From Teratosphaeria epicoccoides (Eukaryota > Ascomycota > Dothideomycetes > Mycosphaerellales > Teratosphaeriaceae): DNA of 54,960 nt. This document shows, piece by piece, positions 9,625 to 20,593 of the stretch. The position numbers and the translations under genes were made by a program. Location: assembly GCA_021401465.1 (NCBI GenBank), contig JADDMT010000162.1, positions 1 to 54,960 on the forward strand, read 5' to 3'. The notes beneath the pieces are model-generated. The model did no database searches. It worked only from the letters and a program-made list of their open reading frames with translations, and was not told the origin of the DNA. Each line of letters begins with the position of its first letter. Within the stretch, counting starts at the first letter, position 1.

Positions 9625-11228
9625 TCAAGCTTGTGCAGTGAGGTTGGGCGCCAAGATGAGGTGGCATTTCGCGGTCTAAGTTCAGACAGCCAAGCCTTTA
9701 ACTTGGGCACTGATTGCATATTGACTTGCAGCCTGGGCTCGTGGCGGGACTCATCTAAATATGTGCGCGCACACGGATGGTGCGGGAGTCCCGCTGAATT
9801 GCACATACGGCCAGGGTACGGTGCTGTCGTGCATGGCCCATGGCCCAGAATGAGGACGATACGAACGGCCAACTGTTGGACGTTGTTGAGTCCCGGTTCT
9901 TTGCACCACCTCTCGATTGATATTTTGGACTAGTGCATTGAGTCGGCGAAAAGATCAGATGATTGTGTAAGGCGTGGAACCAGAAGCGGCGTGGCGTGCG
10001 TACGCCCGTGGCTGTTGGTCAGCGCGATCACTATTTCGACCACGATGTAGGCACTCTACGTGCCAAAGCTTGTTCTCTACCCTTCTATGGAGGGCTTTGG
10101 CTGTATGTATATCATCCCGTGTTCTCCGGCCTGCCCTCCACGCGCTGATTCGCTCTGCTGAAGACACAACTTCCACGGCAGGTATCGGCCCGAAGACCAG
10201 TCACACATATTGGACATCGCCACTTGCCCCCATGCGACAACCGAAATCCTCACACACATATTCTTGCAGTCAGATTGTTGATGCTACGTGTATTTCCTGA
10301 CCCAACTCTGGTCAAGTCTGCGCATCTGGAGAGTGCACCAGGTCGCCCTCCGTGCTCGTTGGCGCATAACCGCCGGCGGCGACGACGGTCGTCTCTTCAC
10401 GCAAGTAACACTCCTCAGTGTCGACCCCTTCACGGTCAGACGAATATGGCATGTACTGTGCATCTTTTTTAAGAACGATGTGAAGACCTTTCTGGATTCC
10501 CCTGGGGTAACATTTATATTACGCGACCTTGACTCTGTGCTACAAAGACGGGAGTACCCTCTCGCCACGGCCGACCTTGATTACGAGACTTGCCTTTCTG
10601 CTACGTTCCATCGCCACTTGTCCACGGTCTCAGATAAATGTGGCATCTGTCCGAGCGCCGCCACTTTCAGCAGAGGTGGCACTACCATCAGCCTCAGCGG
10701 TTGTCCATATCTGACCACTTGCGGACGGCTCTTAAAGGAGCGAACGTGCATGTAGCCGCTGTGCGCGTGAGTTTACAGCCCTCCGCGGGCTGCCTCGATC
10801 CTTCACACTCAGTTGCTTGCGTTCGGCCAAGTGGGCAGATAGGCCTAGGCAGTCAAAGTGGCATGCAGTGTGCAAGGCTGATCGCCATAGATCACGCGAG
10901 CCACCAATGACACAATTGAGACACTGAAAATGGTTTTGAAGACACGTGCGGCGTCTCGGAAGATGCTGCGCGCAGGTTTCCGGGTCCGTCCCTCAGCACT
11001 CAGCCTGATTCTGATACTTACGCTCAAGGAGACGCCGGCGCGTGGTCTTAGACCTACCTATGTCCGCCTTGTGCTGCGGCGTATGGTGACTCTTAAGATG
11101 AGGTCTGAGTCTTGCTGTCCCTTTTTACCATGCGTAGCTGCTCCCTGGCCATCAGCGCTTCGCCACTGTAGGGAGCATTCAGCACGCAAGACTCTTGTAG
11201 CGATTCAGACCAAGGAAGCCAGAGTCAT
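9625..11228. other. Gene-poor stretch downstream of GMP synthase
   Basis: No supported gene over 1.6 kb. Several frames of 60-155 codons exist on both strands, but none shows a domain, consistent codon bias or plausible splicing. It may be the left part of the decayed island that follows. Confidence 0.4.
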
Positions 11229-12820
11229 ATGAATGAGAGCATGCAGCAATTGCGATACAATCTGAAGTGTTTGTTGCCTAGGGGTACACGCTTTACGCGA
11301 CTCTTGCCCGTGCCTTCCCACGATTTGTCAGAGTATGTCTATTTTCAACTGCGACTTAACGAGATCCAATTCATAATCCACCTTCTACCGGGCAGCTTCT
11401 ACGATGTCATTCGCTTCTGTATTGAGCATGTGCCGTTTGGGATCACAAAAGACTGGGAGACCTCGAATCCTTTGGGCAAGGCAGAGGTCCCGACGACAGT
11501 CCATAAGACTTCCAGGTGCCATGAGAGACCCTATAGGTATCCCGTGGGTGGCTAGTGGTACGGGGACCGAACAATCCTTTCCAGCTCTCTCCCATGCGTG
11601 GGGAGATAATGCGGGAGGTACACTGCTGAGGTGTTTCAACAAACGGCGAGAGGGGTGATGCGTTACCGCCTGGAGGTCACTGCTAATCTTGACACTGCTT
11701 TTCGATATCTTGCGGCACTTCTCTGGAGTTCGGACGTCGCTCACTAGTGACGAGCGTGGTCTCACCGCTCGGATCTGCCACTGAGAGCAGTGGCCCTGCC
11801 CTAAGAACCTTACAGTATCTTGGCGAGAAATCAGAGCGCTTTGAGGATAGACAGATCCTCCGATCTCATAAGCACGGGAAGCAGATTGGCGAAAATGATC
11901 AACAGAACGCTCTATAAAGGACTGTCATCAAGGACCTCTTCGCTCGGAGCTGCCTCGATCGGCTCGAGGTCCTGCAGGAAATCGCTTTGCCAAGCTAAAG
12001 CGCGATGCTGTACTGCGGAGTCGATCTCACATTGTGGTATTCTCTCCGCCGTACCACAGTGGCCCTGGACGGGAGACCGGGCGTTACTGTTTCAGTGAAA
12101 GGGTCTGTGTACCAGAGAAGAATAATCGCATTCGGGAAAGCTTGGATGCTTGCTGAGACAGGCGGTCGCCCTTTGCCGTCGGCACAGTTGCAACAACCAT
12201 CTAAAGGGCAAGATGGCCGGTGTCTCGTCCTTATTAGGACCTAAACTGCTAGACTACATACGTCTTAAATACGGGCTCCTTCTGCAGGAGATCTCGACGG
12301 ATATGACCATCAAGTATCTGCAACTGACTGGTTGCATGGACCTGCTGACTCTTATCTCATTTATGGATGGGATTAAAAGGCCCTCTTAGGTGACTCACTG
12401 GAGATCGTTCCCGACTGGCGTGTCTACGGCCGGCATATCTCGTGCAAATGTGCAGTACACCCCACCAAATGTTCTAAACGCCGTCAGCTGCGCTTTGATG
12501 AACGTACTCTCGGTAAAAGAGGAAGCCAAACAAGATAATCGCATCAGACCAGGTAATCTGCAGCACGTAATATATGCCACGGGTGACCATTGTGCAATGC
12601 TTGGCTCAGAAGCTTGACTCGAGATTTATCACAAGAACGTCACCCAGAGCGCATGAATCGGCTCATTCTGCGACAACTCGAGGACCTCGCACGGCCCTTA
12701 CTCAAAGACGACGACATGGGCGCCACCGCCAATGCGGATGATGGATTATTGCAAGCAGTGATCAAGGACGCCAAATTGGAAAGGACAATCACGCGTACAA
12801 AGTTCTTCACGACTGGTTGA
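11229..12820 (+). pseudogene. Relic of a HET-domain (heterokaryon incompatibility) gene
   Basis: HET-family blocks appear in the right order but in different frames, broken by stops and shifts. At about 11370-11450 there is EIQFIIHLLPGSFYDVIRF and IEHVPF, resembling the start of a HET domain. At about 11575-11610 FPALSHAWGDNAGG matches the hallmark YxALSYxWGD. At about 11665-11705 VTANLDTAFRYL matches the next block. At about 12300-12355 YLQLTGCMDLLTL and near 12395-12420 SLEIVPDWR match the DLLS...LPSWVPDWR part, and RTKFFTTG near 12800 resembles the later segment. HET proteins mediate non-self recognition and cell death in fungi. The gene cannot be translated as it stands. The call is by pattern only. 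Confidence 0.55.
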
Positions 12821-12999
12821 GGTCATTGCGGTTTTGAGCCAGTCGATGTGAGTCCGGGAGGTCAGGTTTGTCTTCTGCTTGGATTCTTTACCCCACTGGT
12901 ATCCCGAATTAATGATAGCGAAGACGGCTCCTTCCGACTGCTGGAATGAGCTTTCAGACTTTCTAGATGGCACGAGGGGATGAGTCCTGCTAAGACTTA

Positions 13000-13541
13000 G
13001 CCTGCTTTGCTGTCTACCAAGGCCCGACTGCGCCGCAACAGCATTCATCAGGACATCTCTTGGCTCTGAAGTGGACCTGTCTCTAGCTCTGTATAGAGAC
13101 GCCTGCTCCGAGGCGGCGAGTAGCTTCAAAGTCAGAAGCAGTGAGAGCGGCTCTCGCACGATCGTGAACTACAATGGTCGACCTCTAAGAAATGACTAAC
13201 AAATTTCGCGATCCAGTCGTGTAACACACGAAGCCCTCGAGCCGTTGGTCGTGGTTTCGAAGGGAGAACACCAGAGACTGCAAGGAGTGTGTGCGTTAGC
13301 TTTGGAAGAATTGTCCCCATGCGATTATCAGTGCTGAAGTGGAACAGCCAGCTCGAGCAGGCCTGGACGCAATGGCCGCTGAGGCTGATGTGGTATTTTC
13401 CTCGAAGAGCTGGGCAGAGGCTCACGGTCCCGAGGACCACAATGCATTTGTCAAAGCTCAAGCATCGATCTTGAAGGGAGCAAAGCTACTGTTCTGTACA
13501 TGGGGAGCCGGCGGCGCGGCTGTCATCAAGCATAAATGAAT
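13000..13541 (+). pseudogene. Relic of a PfkB-family carbohydrate kinase (ketohexokinase-like)
   Basis: Two pieces of a fungal PfkB kinase are recognisable on the same strand in different frames. About 13030-13170 encodes SSFKVRSSESGSRTIVNYN, matching the usual SSYIIRS..TGSRTIVNYN. About 13318-13541 encodes ISAEVEQPARAGLDAMAAEA, then DVVFSSKSWAEAHG and LLFCTWGAGGAAV, ending at TGA 13539-13541. Between them the frame is interrupted by stops, and the N-terminal sugar-binding part is not recognisable. The usual C-terminal GAGDTF motif is missing. Family members phosphorylate fructose or similar sugars; this copy is dead. Confidence 0.6.
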
Positions 13542-14107
13542 GAATGCCGGAATGCCCTCCACCTGGCATTGATTTCACAGGCTAGACATGCAGACGACTG
13601 GCGTCGTCAAGCGTAGAACGTGTTCGCCACACAAGTGTAGCATATTATTCAGTGGTGTAGCCAGAACTTCGATTGAGCTTTGCAGGCACGTGCTTATAAC
13701 CCTGCAAACACTCATCATTCTGGGCCACCAGCCCGCCATCCGTGTGGGCGTGATGGCACTCACACTGCCGGCCTCCGCCGTATGCCGTGCCACTATGCAT
13801 CCAATGTCATCACGAGACTGACGCTGACCGCTTACGCGCCTGGCACAAGGCATCCATGAGTCCGAAAGCGCCGAGCGGGCGAGAGCAGGCTGCCGCTTGC
13901 CCAAGACCGCCCGCAGCCAGGCTGTGCGCCTTGGAAGGATGCGGCTGTGCGCCTTGAAGGATGGGGTAAGGATTCCCATGCGAAGCACAGCATCGTCAGC
14001 ATTATTCTCATGAATGTGGGCATGTCCCGCACATAAATATGTTGGTTAGTGCCCTCTTCACCCGCGCGCGGTAGACGGTGGCGCAGATTGCTATCTCTGC
14101 ACCGAAG
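13542..14107. other. Intergenic upstream of the small secreted protein gene
   Basis: No gene is supported. The minus-strand frames here lack coding character. A short imperfect duplication (GGATGCGGCTGTGCGCCTTG-like) occurs at about 13916-13960. Confidence 0.4.
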
Positions 14108-14362
14108 ATGTATCTCCTCAACATCGCCATCGCGCTGGTCGCAGGTTCGCTCATCCACGATACAGCAGGCGCACCGATAAACTTATTGCAGAATCCATTT
14201 GGAGTGAGTGTCATTGGATTGCTTGAAAGCGACGCCGGCCGTTGCTGACAAAGAACTTAGCGACGAATCGACTGTCCTGCTCAAGCCTGTAGCGCAGATA
14301 CGCATTGCCAATTGACCGAGTGCGGCAATGTTTGCGCACAGAATGTCTGCTTATTTACATAG
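14108..14362 (+). CDS. Small secreted cysteine-rich protein (effector-like candidate)
   Basis: Two short exons, 14108-14203 and 14261-14362, joined in phase 0 give 65 residues. The 57-bp intron is GTGAGT...TTAG with a GCTGAC branch point 12 bases before the acceptor AG. The N-terminus (MYLLNIAIALVAGSLI) is a signal-peptide core, with a likely cleavage near residues 20-22 (TAGA-P). The mature part of about 43 residues has six cysteines, spaced C-X4-C-X5-C-X4-C-X3-C-X4-C, all encoded in exon 2, suggesting three disulfides. No family is recognised. Size, secretion signal and cysteine density resemble apoplastic effectors or small antimicrobial proteins of plant-associated fungi; that role is inference. 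It lies 283 bp from the convergent sulfite reductase gene. Confidence 0.72.
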
Positions 14363-14645
14363 CAACAGGTGGAAAGGTGCGTGCCGCCTGATCAGCTGGG
14401 GACCAACCGGAGACATAGTGCTAATTCGCCAGCAGACATCAAGACCAATGTACGACGGCACGAAAGGAACGAGACACACGAGCAACGACCATATCACATG
14501 AACATGTCCGACTGCTTTTTGGTCAAGTCAAGTTTGTGCAATGCGAACTCCATCAAGGACGTCCAGCTCCCTCACATGTACCACCAACACCGTGCTCCGA
14601 CATCGCGATGTAGGTTACACGTACGCCACCCTATCGTATTCAGCA

Positions 14646-17600
14646 TCATTCGTCGTCGTCCTCTTCTTGTTCGCCAGTCTGAGGTCATAGTCAGCACAAG
14701 TCTGAGTAGGCAATAGCGACCATCACTTACGTTCTCATGGAAATCCCGTCCCTCCGTTGTTGCGGTAATGACACCAGCCCGAATGCAGTAGTCACCGAAA
14801 CGTTCACCTTTGTTTCGCTCGAGCGCGTACTTCTTCAGCAGTGGCTTCATTATGGCCAGGATCTCTTCTTCCTTGATGGAGCTGCGATACAGCTTATTCA
14901 GCCTATTGCCGTGGTAGCCACCGCCAAGGTACATGTTGTAGGCGCCGTAGGCCTTGCCCACGAAGGCGACCTCAGCAAGCCAAGGTCGTGCGCAGCCGTT
15001 CGGGCAACCAGTCATGCGCATCACGATGCTGTCCTGGCGCATGCCGTTCTCCTCGATCACGCCTTCAAGCTTGGTGACGAGCTCAGGCAGGTATCGCTCC
15101 GACTCGGCCATGGCAAGACCGCAGGTTGGAAACGCTACGCAGGCGCTGGACGACAGTCGCAAACCAGAGAAGTTGGTGTTGTCCAGCTTGAATTCCTTCA
15201 GCATCTTCATGATGGTGTCCATGTCGTCGTCGGCAACATTTGACAAGATCAAGTGCTGGTTTCCGGTCAATCTGAACTCTCCCTTGTGTACCTTGGCGAT
15301 CTCGCGGAGACCGCTCTTCATTGGGAAGTCGGCAGAGTCTTCGATGCGTCCGTTCTCAATGAACATGGTGAAGTGGTTCATACCCTTTTCGTCCTTCTGC
15401 CAGCCAAAGGTGTCGATATTGCTATCGAAACGGAATGGCTTTGGCTCCATGAACTTCTGCCCCCATCGGCTCTCCACGTCTGCCTTGAAGGCCTCGACGC
15501 CCATATCGTCGATGGTGTACTTCAGACGTGCATGCTTCCTGTTTTTGCGATCACCATGGTCGCGCTGGACGAGCATGATCTTCTCGCAAGCAATGTGGAC
15601 CAGGTCCTTGTCAACGTAGCCGAACATTCGGCCAATCTGGGGGTAGGTCTTCTTCATGTTGTGTGTAGCACCCATGCCACCACCAGCCAGGCAGTTGAAG
15701 CCTTGAAGCTTGCCATCCTTGTCCTTGATAGCAATGAGGCCAATGTCATGCGCGTAGACATCGGTGTCATTGTGCGGTGGAATGGCAATGGTTATCTTGA
15801 ACTTCCTGGGCAGGTAAGTGGGACCGTACATCGGCTCAAAATCTTGCACGGCATCACCGGCGAGTTGAACCTTCTTATCGTTCTCATCTTGGAGCCAAAT
15901 CTCGTGATAAGCCGTAGTGGCGGGAAGCAGGTAGTCACTAATCTTCTTGGAACAGGCGTGCACCTCACGGTGCAGCTCGCTTAGTTCAGGCAAAGACGAG
16001 CACATGACGTTTCTGTTCACGTCACCGCAAGCGGCAATGGTCGTCATGAGCGCACGGTTGATGGCCTGCATGGCGGGTTTCAGCTTAGTCTTGACCACGC
16101 CATGGAATTGGAATGTCTGTCTGGTGGTGAGCTTCATGGTTTCGTTGCCCAGCTGCTCAGCGATGGCGTCCATCTGGCCCCATTGCTTCGCAGTGGCCAC
16201 GCCTCCTGGTAGTCGGCACCGAATCATGAAAGAGTACGCCGGCTCAAGACCTTGCGCCTTGCGCTCGTCGCGCAGATCGCGGTCATCCTGCATGTATGTG
16301 CCATGGAACTTGGTGAGCTGCTGATCAGCCGCACTGATGGCACCCGTGCTCTGGTCCAGAAGACCCTCCGCAATGGTACCACGCAGGTAGTTGGATGCGA
16401 TCTTGATATCCTCGTTTGTGAGCGGCGGCGGCTCCTCTGGTAGGCCTTCGACATTGCCGACGCCGAGCGCGTCCCATAGCTTCGGTTCCCACTCTTGGTA
16501 TCCTGTCTGGTATCCATCCGGGTCTTGATCGTCACCGAGGCCAAGGTCAATCAGCTGCTTAGCGCCGAGAGTTGTGAGACGGGCAAAGAGGTCCTTGCCT
16601 GGCTTGTTGTAGTAGTGCTTGTCCTCCTTTCGCGGCCAATAGTGGCTGTCGCCGAGAGCGAAGACTGACATGTTGGTGCTTGCAAGGTCAAGGTCCGTAC
16701 TATTCTTGACACCCTCCCAGAAATTGCGCCCGTTTTGTGGGAACTCACCCTGTCCAGCAGTGGAAGTGATCAGAACGACATTCTCCTCATTACTGAGGTC
16801 CTCAAGTGGGTAGTCATCCATAGCCATGACCAGAGTCTTCAGACCCCTGGCCTTACCACGGTTGCCTAGACGCTTAGACAAATTCTCTGCGTTGCCGTTG
16901 TCTGATGCGAAAAGGACTGTTAATGGAGCGCCCTGGAGACCCTCCAGCAGCGCTTCGTACGCATCCTTAGCCTTCCGCTTCTGCACCTTGCGCACCTCGC
17001 TTCCATATGAGTCTGCAAGACTCGCGTGGAACTGTGGATGCCGCCGCATCAGCTGGGTCATGTGGCTGTCTCTGCGCAAGAACTCCTGCAGTTCCTGCTT
17101 GATTCTTTCACTGTCCAGCTTGAAAGACTCCTCACCCTTCTCCTCAGCCTTAGGGTCCCACCTGTACAGTGGCCAGTAGCCGAGGTCAACAGCCTTCTTC
17201 GTCTCTTGCAATACCGTGAGTGGGTTGTTGGTTTCCTGGTTGTATGGCAAGTATGCCAAGACAATAGATGGGCCTTCGAATGCTTCTGCCTCGATCATAG
17301 CCTCCAGGACTTGGGTGTAGGAGCTGTAGACGGCAGTAGACGCGACATACGCATTGCCAAAATTCATCGCGTACAAGCCGATGTCTTTCTTACGCCGTGC
17401 TGCGTCTTGAGCTGCGCGGTCACTGTACGGCGTCGAATCGATAATCAGCATGTTGACATTCTCGCCACTTGCCAAGACATGATGAACACCACTGTTGCCG
17501 AGGTCATAAGCCCACGCATCACTGCCAATCAACCATTGTGACTCCTTGTAGAAGAGGCTCCTCGACTGCAGGAATTTCGAAGCAAGAGGCGACCCGTCGG

Positions 17601-19438
17601 TACATAGTCGGCTGATCACTTCTGGCGCAATCTTATTAGCCTCTGCAGCATTGTTGGCTGCGAGAGCCCATTGCGAAAGATACTTCTGTGGGTTATCCGT
17701 GATGAAATCTCTGGTCTTGGCTGCAGCTTGAGCCTCACTGATGAATCGCTGCCTGTGCTCCTTACGTGCGACCAAAGATCCGAATCCAAATTCAGGGCTC
17801 GTCTTCGTGGTTGAATCGCTGAACCCAACGTCCTGTTGAGAGAAAGCATTGGCAATGTAGAGCCGTTCTCCAAAAACTTGATCGAGTATCTTTATATATG
17901 CGTTTTCGAGCGCTGGCTGGCTGGGCAATGCATCCTTGATTTTCGGTCCCTCGTGAGCGCCGATCTCCAGGTTTTGTATTGGATTCTTCGACAACAAATT
18001 TTGAAAAATGCCAGACAAAGCTTGAGTCACAGTGTCGTACTCGATGTAGCCGAGTTGATAGCCTACGATTAATGGAGCACCTTGCAGTCCAGACGCTCTC
18101 AGTGACATGAGCAGGTCGAGCAGGACGGGACCCCACCTGGTTGTCTTGCGTCGCACCTGCTCCAGAACGGCGATCTTCTTGATGCTCTTTGGCACAACTT
18201 CGGTCAACCGTTCAGTCAGCCATGGCCGGTACAATACTGTCGTGATCAAGCCAACGCGTCGGAAGAAGTCATTCTGGGTTGCAGACTCAAATTCGGCTGC
18301 GAAGAGGCCTGGGTCGGAACCAAAAAGGAAAAGTGCAGTCTCTGCTTTGGCTGGACCCGTGTAGCTGAATGCCTTGTACTGCCTGCCAGTCGAGATCTTG
18401 ATTTGTCTCCATATGTTTGTGCAAATGAAATCGATGTCGTCCGAGCTGACAGGCTTCGGCTGCGAGTCGACGGTGGTCGCGGATTCGGCTTCCGATACCT
18501 TAGAGCTGCTGTCTCGTCGGGCTGAGGTGGACGAAGACGCACTCGACTGTCCCTTTTCTGACCCAACAGAGGCGTGGCTGGTCGTCGGTACGAGGCCGGA
18601 GTTGCCTTGCTGCTGCGTGGGTGCGTTGTCCAGTCCGATGTTCCGCAGCTGCGGCCGTCCCTCGCTAACGTATAATGTGCCCTCTTCGCTCTCTGGCTCT
18701 TGATATTGTCTTGACAACGGCGCATTCAACACATTCGAAACTAATTCTCGGCTTTCGTGAGGTATTGGCTGGTCACCGTTGGAGTTTGAGGCATCAAAGA
18801 AATGGATGACTCCTCTGCCTGACCTGATTGCCAATGCATGTGCTGTGAGCGCCAAGTCTTGTGCTTCCAGTAGCGTGTGGCTCTGGATGAGCGCGAAACC
18901 AGCGTTCCGTATGCTCGTGATGATGCTGTAGTCTGGGTATCCCGCGGGGTGGAGGCTGGCGTGTATGACTACGGGCTGCTGCGCCAGTTTGTACAGATGT
19001 GGGATGCTCTTAATGAGGACATTGCTCGACGTCGTGACCGAGGTGATCTTGCCGTTGCGCACCGGCTGGTAGACCGAGAGCAATGGGTCTGCATTGTAGC
19101 GCACAGGGTGTATCTCAGGCAGGCCATGGCAAATGAGGCTCGAGGCCTTGTTGTCGACGTACTGGCGGAGAAACTTGGAAAATTCATTGTCGGTGGCAAG
19201 GGAGGGTTGGACGGAGACGACGACATCGGAGGCGAGGTAGGCGATGCGTGCGACTGCAAGAGTCTGTCAGTGCTGCTACATCGTTCATCATTCCCTCTTC
19301 CGAGCCATGTTCTGAGTATGGCGGGGCACCGACAGCGGCGGACGTACCTGCTTCTCCGGCCGTGAGGATGGAAGCCATGCTTGCCTCCAGCGGTGACACT
19401 CGAGGCAGGAGCGATGAGGCAGCGAAAGCGTGAGCCAA
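14646..19438 (-). CDS. Sulfite reductase (NADPH) hemoprotein beta subunit
   Basis: Three exons, 19438-19348, 19253-14731 and 14678-14646, give 1548 residues. Introns are 94 bp (GTACGT...GCAG) and 52 bp (GTAAGT...TCAG); the last exon adds only TGEQEEDDDE. Residues 1-760 are the pyruvate:ferredoxin oxidoreductase-like region. A flavodoxin domain starts near 808 (TVLFASDNGNAEN, then TSTAGQGEFPQNGRNFW). The C-terminal nitrite/sulfite reductase repeats hold the siroheme-[4Fe-4S] ligands Cys1402, Cys1408, Cys1447 and Cys1451 (CVAFPTC and CPNGC). With the flavoprotein alpha subunit it reduces sulfite to sulfide for cysteine and methionine synthesis (yeast Met5). The first exon is required to reach the conserved VARIAYLASDVVVSVQPSLA segment. 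Length is normal for the family. Confidence 0.95.
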
Positions 19439-19805
19439 TCAATTGTTATTGCTGCATTGCTGACGAGCGTATTATTTGGGCGAAAGAAAGAAGACGAGAC
19501 ACGTGCGGCAAACAGTCAAGTCATCTTTTTTACAGTCTACCCGTCAACCTAGTTCGAGTCCCAATAATTCCCAAGCCGCGGGTACATACATGTAGTAAAG
19601 ATTTGTAGTGCATGTGATTGGCTGACTGCATCTCGACTCTGCCCCGCCACCTCCAGATCATGCCCGCTCTTTCCGCATTGCGTGATTGCTCGTCGTGTCG
19701 TCAAGTCTTTGTTCTTGTCCCCACCTCGCACGTCATCATTGTATCAGTTGATTATTCCAATTTACTGGTTGCATTTGAACGGCTGACGGCTCGCTGACGC
19801 GAATA
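19439..19805. other. Upstream region of the sulfite reductase gene
   Basis: No gene seen; this is the probable promoter and leader. It ends at the minisatellite. Confidence 0.5.
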
Positions 19806-20163
19806 ACTGCTTCTTTAAATGCTTGACTGCTTCTTCAAATGATTGACTGCTTCTTCAAATGGTTGACTGCTTCTTCGAATGATTGACTGCTTCTTCGAAT
19901 GATTGACTGCTTCTTCAAATGATTGACTGCTTCTTCTAATGGGTGACTGCTTCTTCGAATGACTGACTGCTTCTTCGAATGGTTGACTGCTTCTTCGAAT
20001 GGTTGACTGCTTCTTCGAATGGTTGACTGCTTCTTCGAATGATTCACTGCTTCTTCAAATGGTTGACTGCTTCTTTAAATGATTGACTGCTTCTTCAAAT
20101 AGTTGACTGCTTCTTCAAATGGTTGACTGCCTCTTCAAATGGTTGACGCTTCTTCAAATGGTT
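19806..20163. repeat. 20-bp minisatellite, about 18 tandem units
   Basis: The unit is close to TTGACTGCTTCTTCAAATGG, repeated head to tail with a fixed 20-bp period (three units per 60 bases). Variation is confined to a few positions (TCAAAT/TCGAAT/TTAAAT and the GA/GG/AG pair before TTGACTG). The last units carry CTC for TTC and a one-base deletion (TTGACGCTTC). Because 60 bases is 20 codons, an artificial long frame runs through it on the minus strand. It has no spacers and is not a CRISPR array. Confidence 0.95.
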
Positions 20164-20593
20164 AAGCTTATTGACAGGGCTGGCTGCCATCACTTGACAC
20201 TCATCGAATGATGATAATAATGCAGCAGCGATCTTGGCCAAGGCATCCCTGTCGACGGCGCCAGGCCCGTTTGCTGGTTCGCTGCAACGATGAGGCCAAA
20301 TACCACCGGACAGTACCTGATGATGTGCTCGTACTACTCCGTCACACTACCGCCTTCTCGGAGACCTTGACAGTCACGCTGTGGAAACTCTAGATCTCAA
20401 TCCCGTGTCCAGCTTGGCGCACCCGATGACAGCATGGGAGGACATACAGCTTGGAGTCAACATGCTGCGGAATGATTGATAAACCCCCAAACTCCTTGCT
20501 AACCATAAAACGTGGGTATCTCGCAGACAACAATGACGCTCGACGAATCAATGCACCAACAAGTGCTCAGCCACCCATCCGTGACGCTCTTGC
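20164..20593. other. Intergenic, no gene seen
   Basis: This sits between the minisatellite and the stop of the cysteine-cluster protein gene. No coding or RNA signal is seen. Confidence 0.5.

Noticed and set aside
9625..9933. Open frame continuing in phase after the GMP synthase stop
   Set aside because: About 100 codons stay open, but codon usage is unbiased and nothing is recognisable. GMP synthase is already full length. It serves as a reminder that such extensions can arise by chance.
13575..14214. Minus-strand frames overlapping the small secreted protein gene
   Set aside because: They show no domain, no coding bias and no plausible splice structure. The plus-strand two-exon model explains the region better.
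14737..18725. Several long frames on the strand opposite to sulfite reductase
   Set aside because: They are shadows of a strongly codon-biased gene. The minus-strand protein has all the expected domains.
19540..19575. tRNA-like T-loop (GTTCGAGTCC)
   Set aside because: The flanking bases do not pair as a T-stem, and no acceptor, D or anticodon arms could be found.
19806..20163. Possible CRISPR array or coding repeat
   Set aside because: The units abut directly with no spacers, the genome is fungal, and the minus-strand long frame is a by-product of 60 bases being 20 codons.
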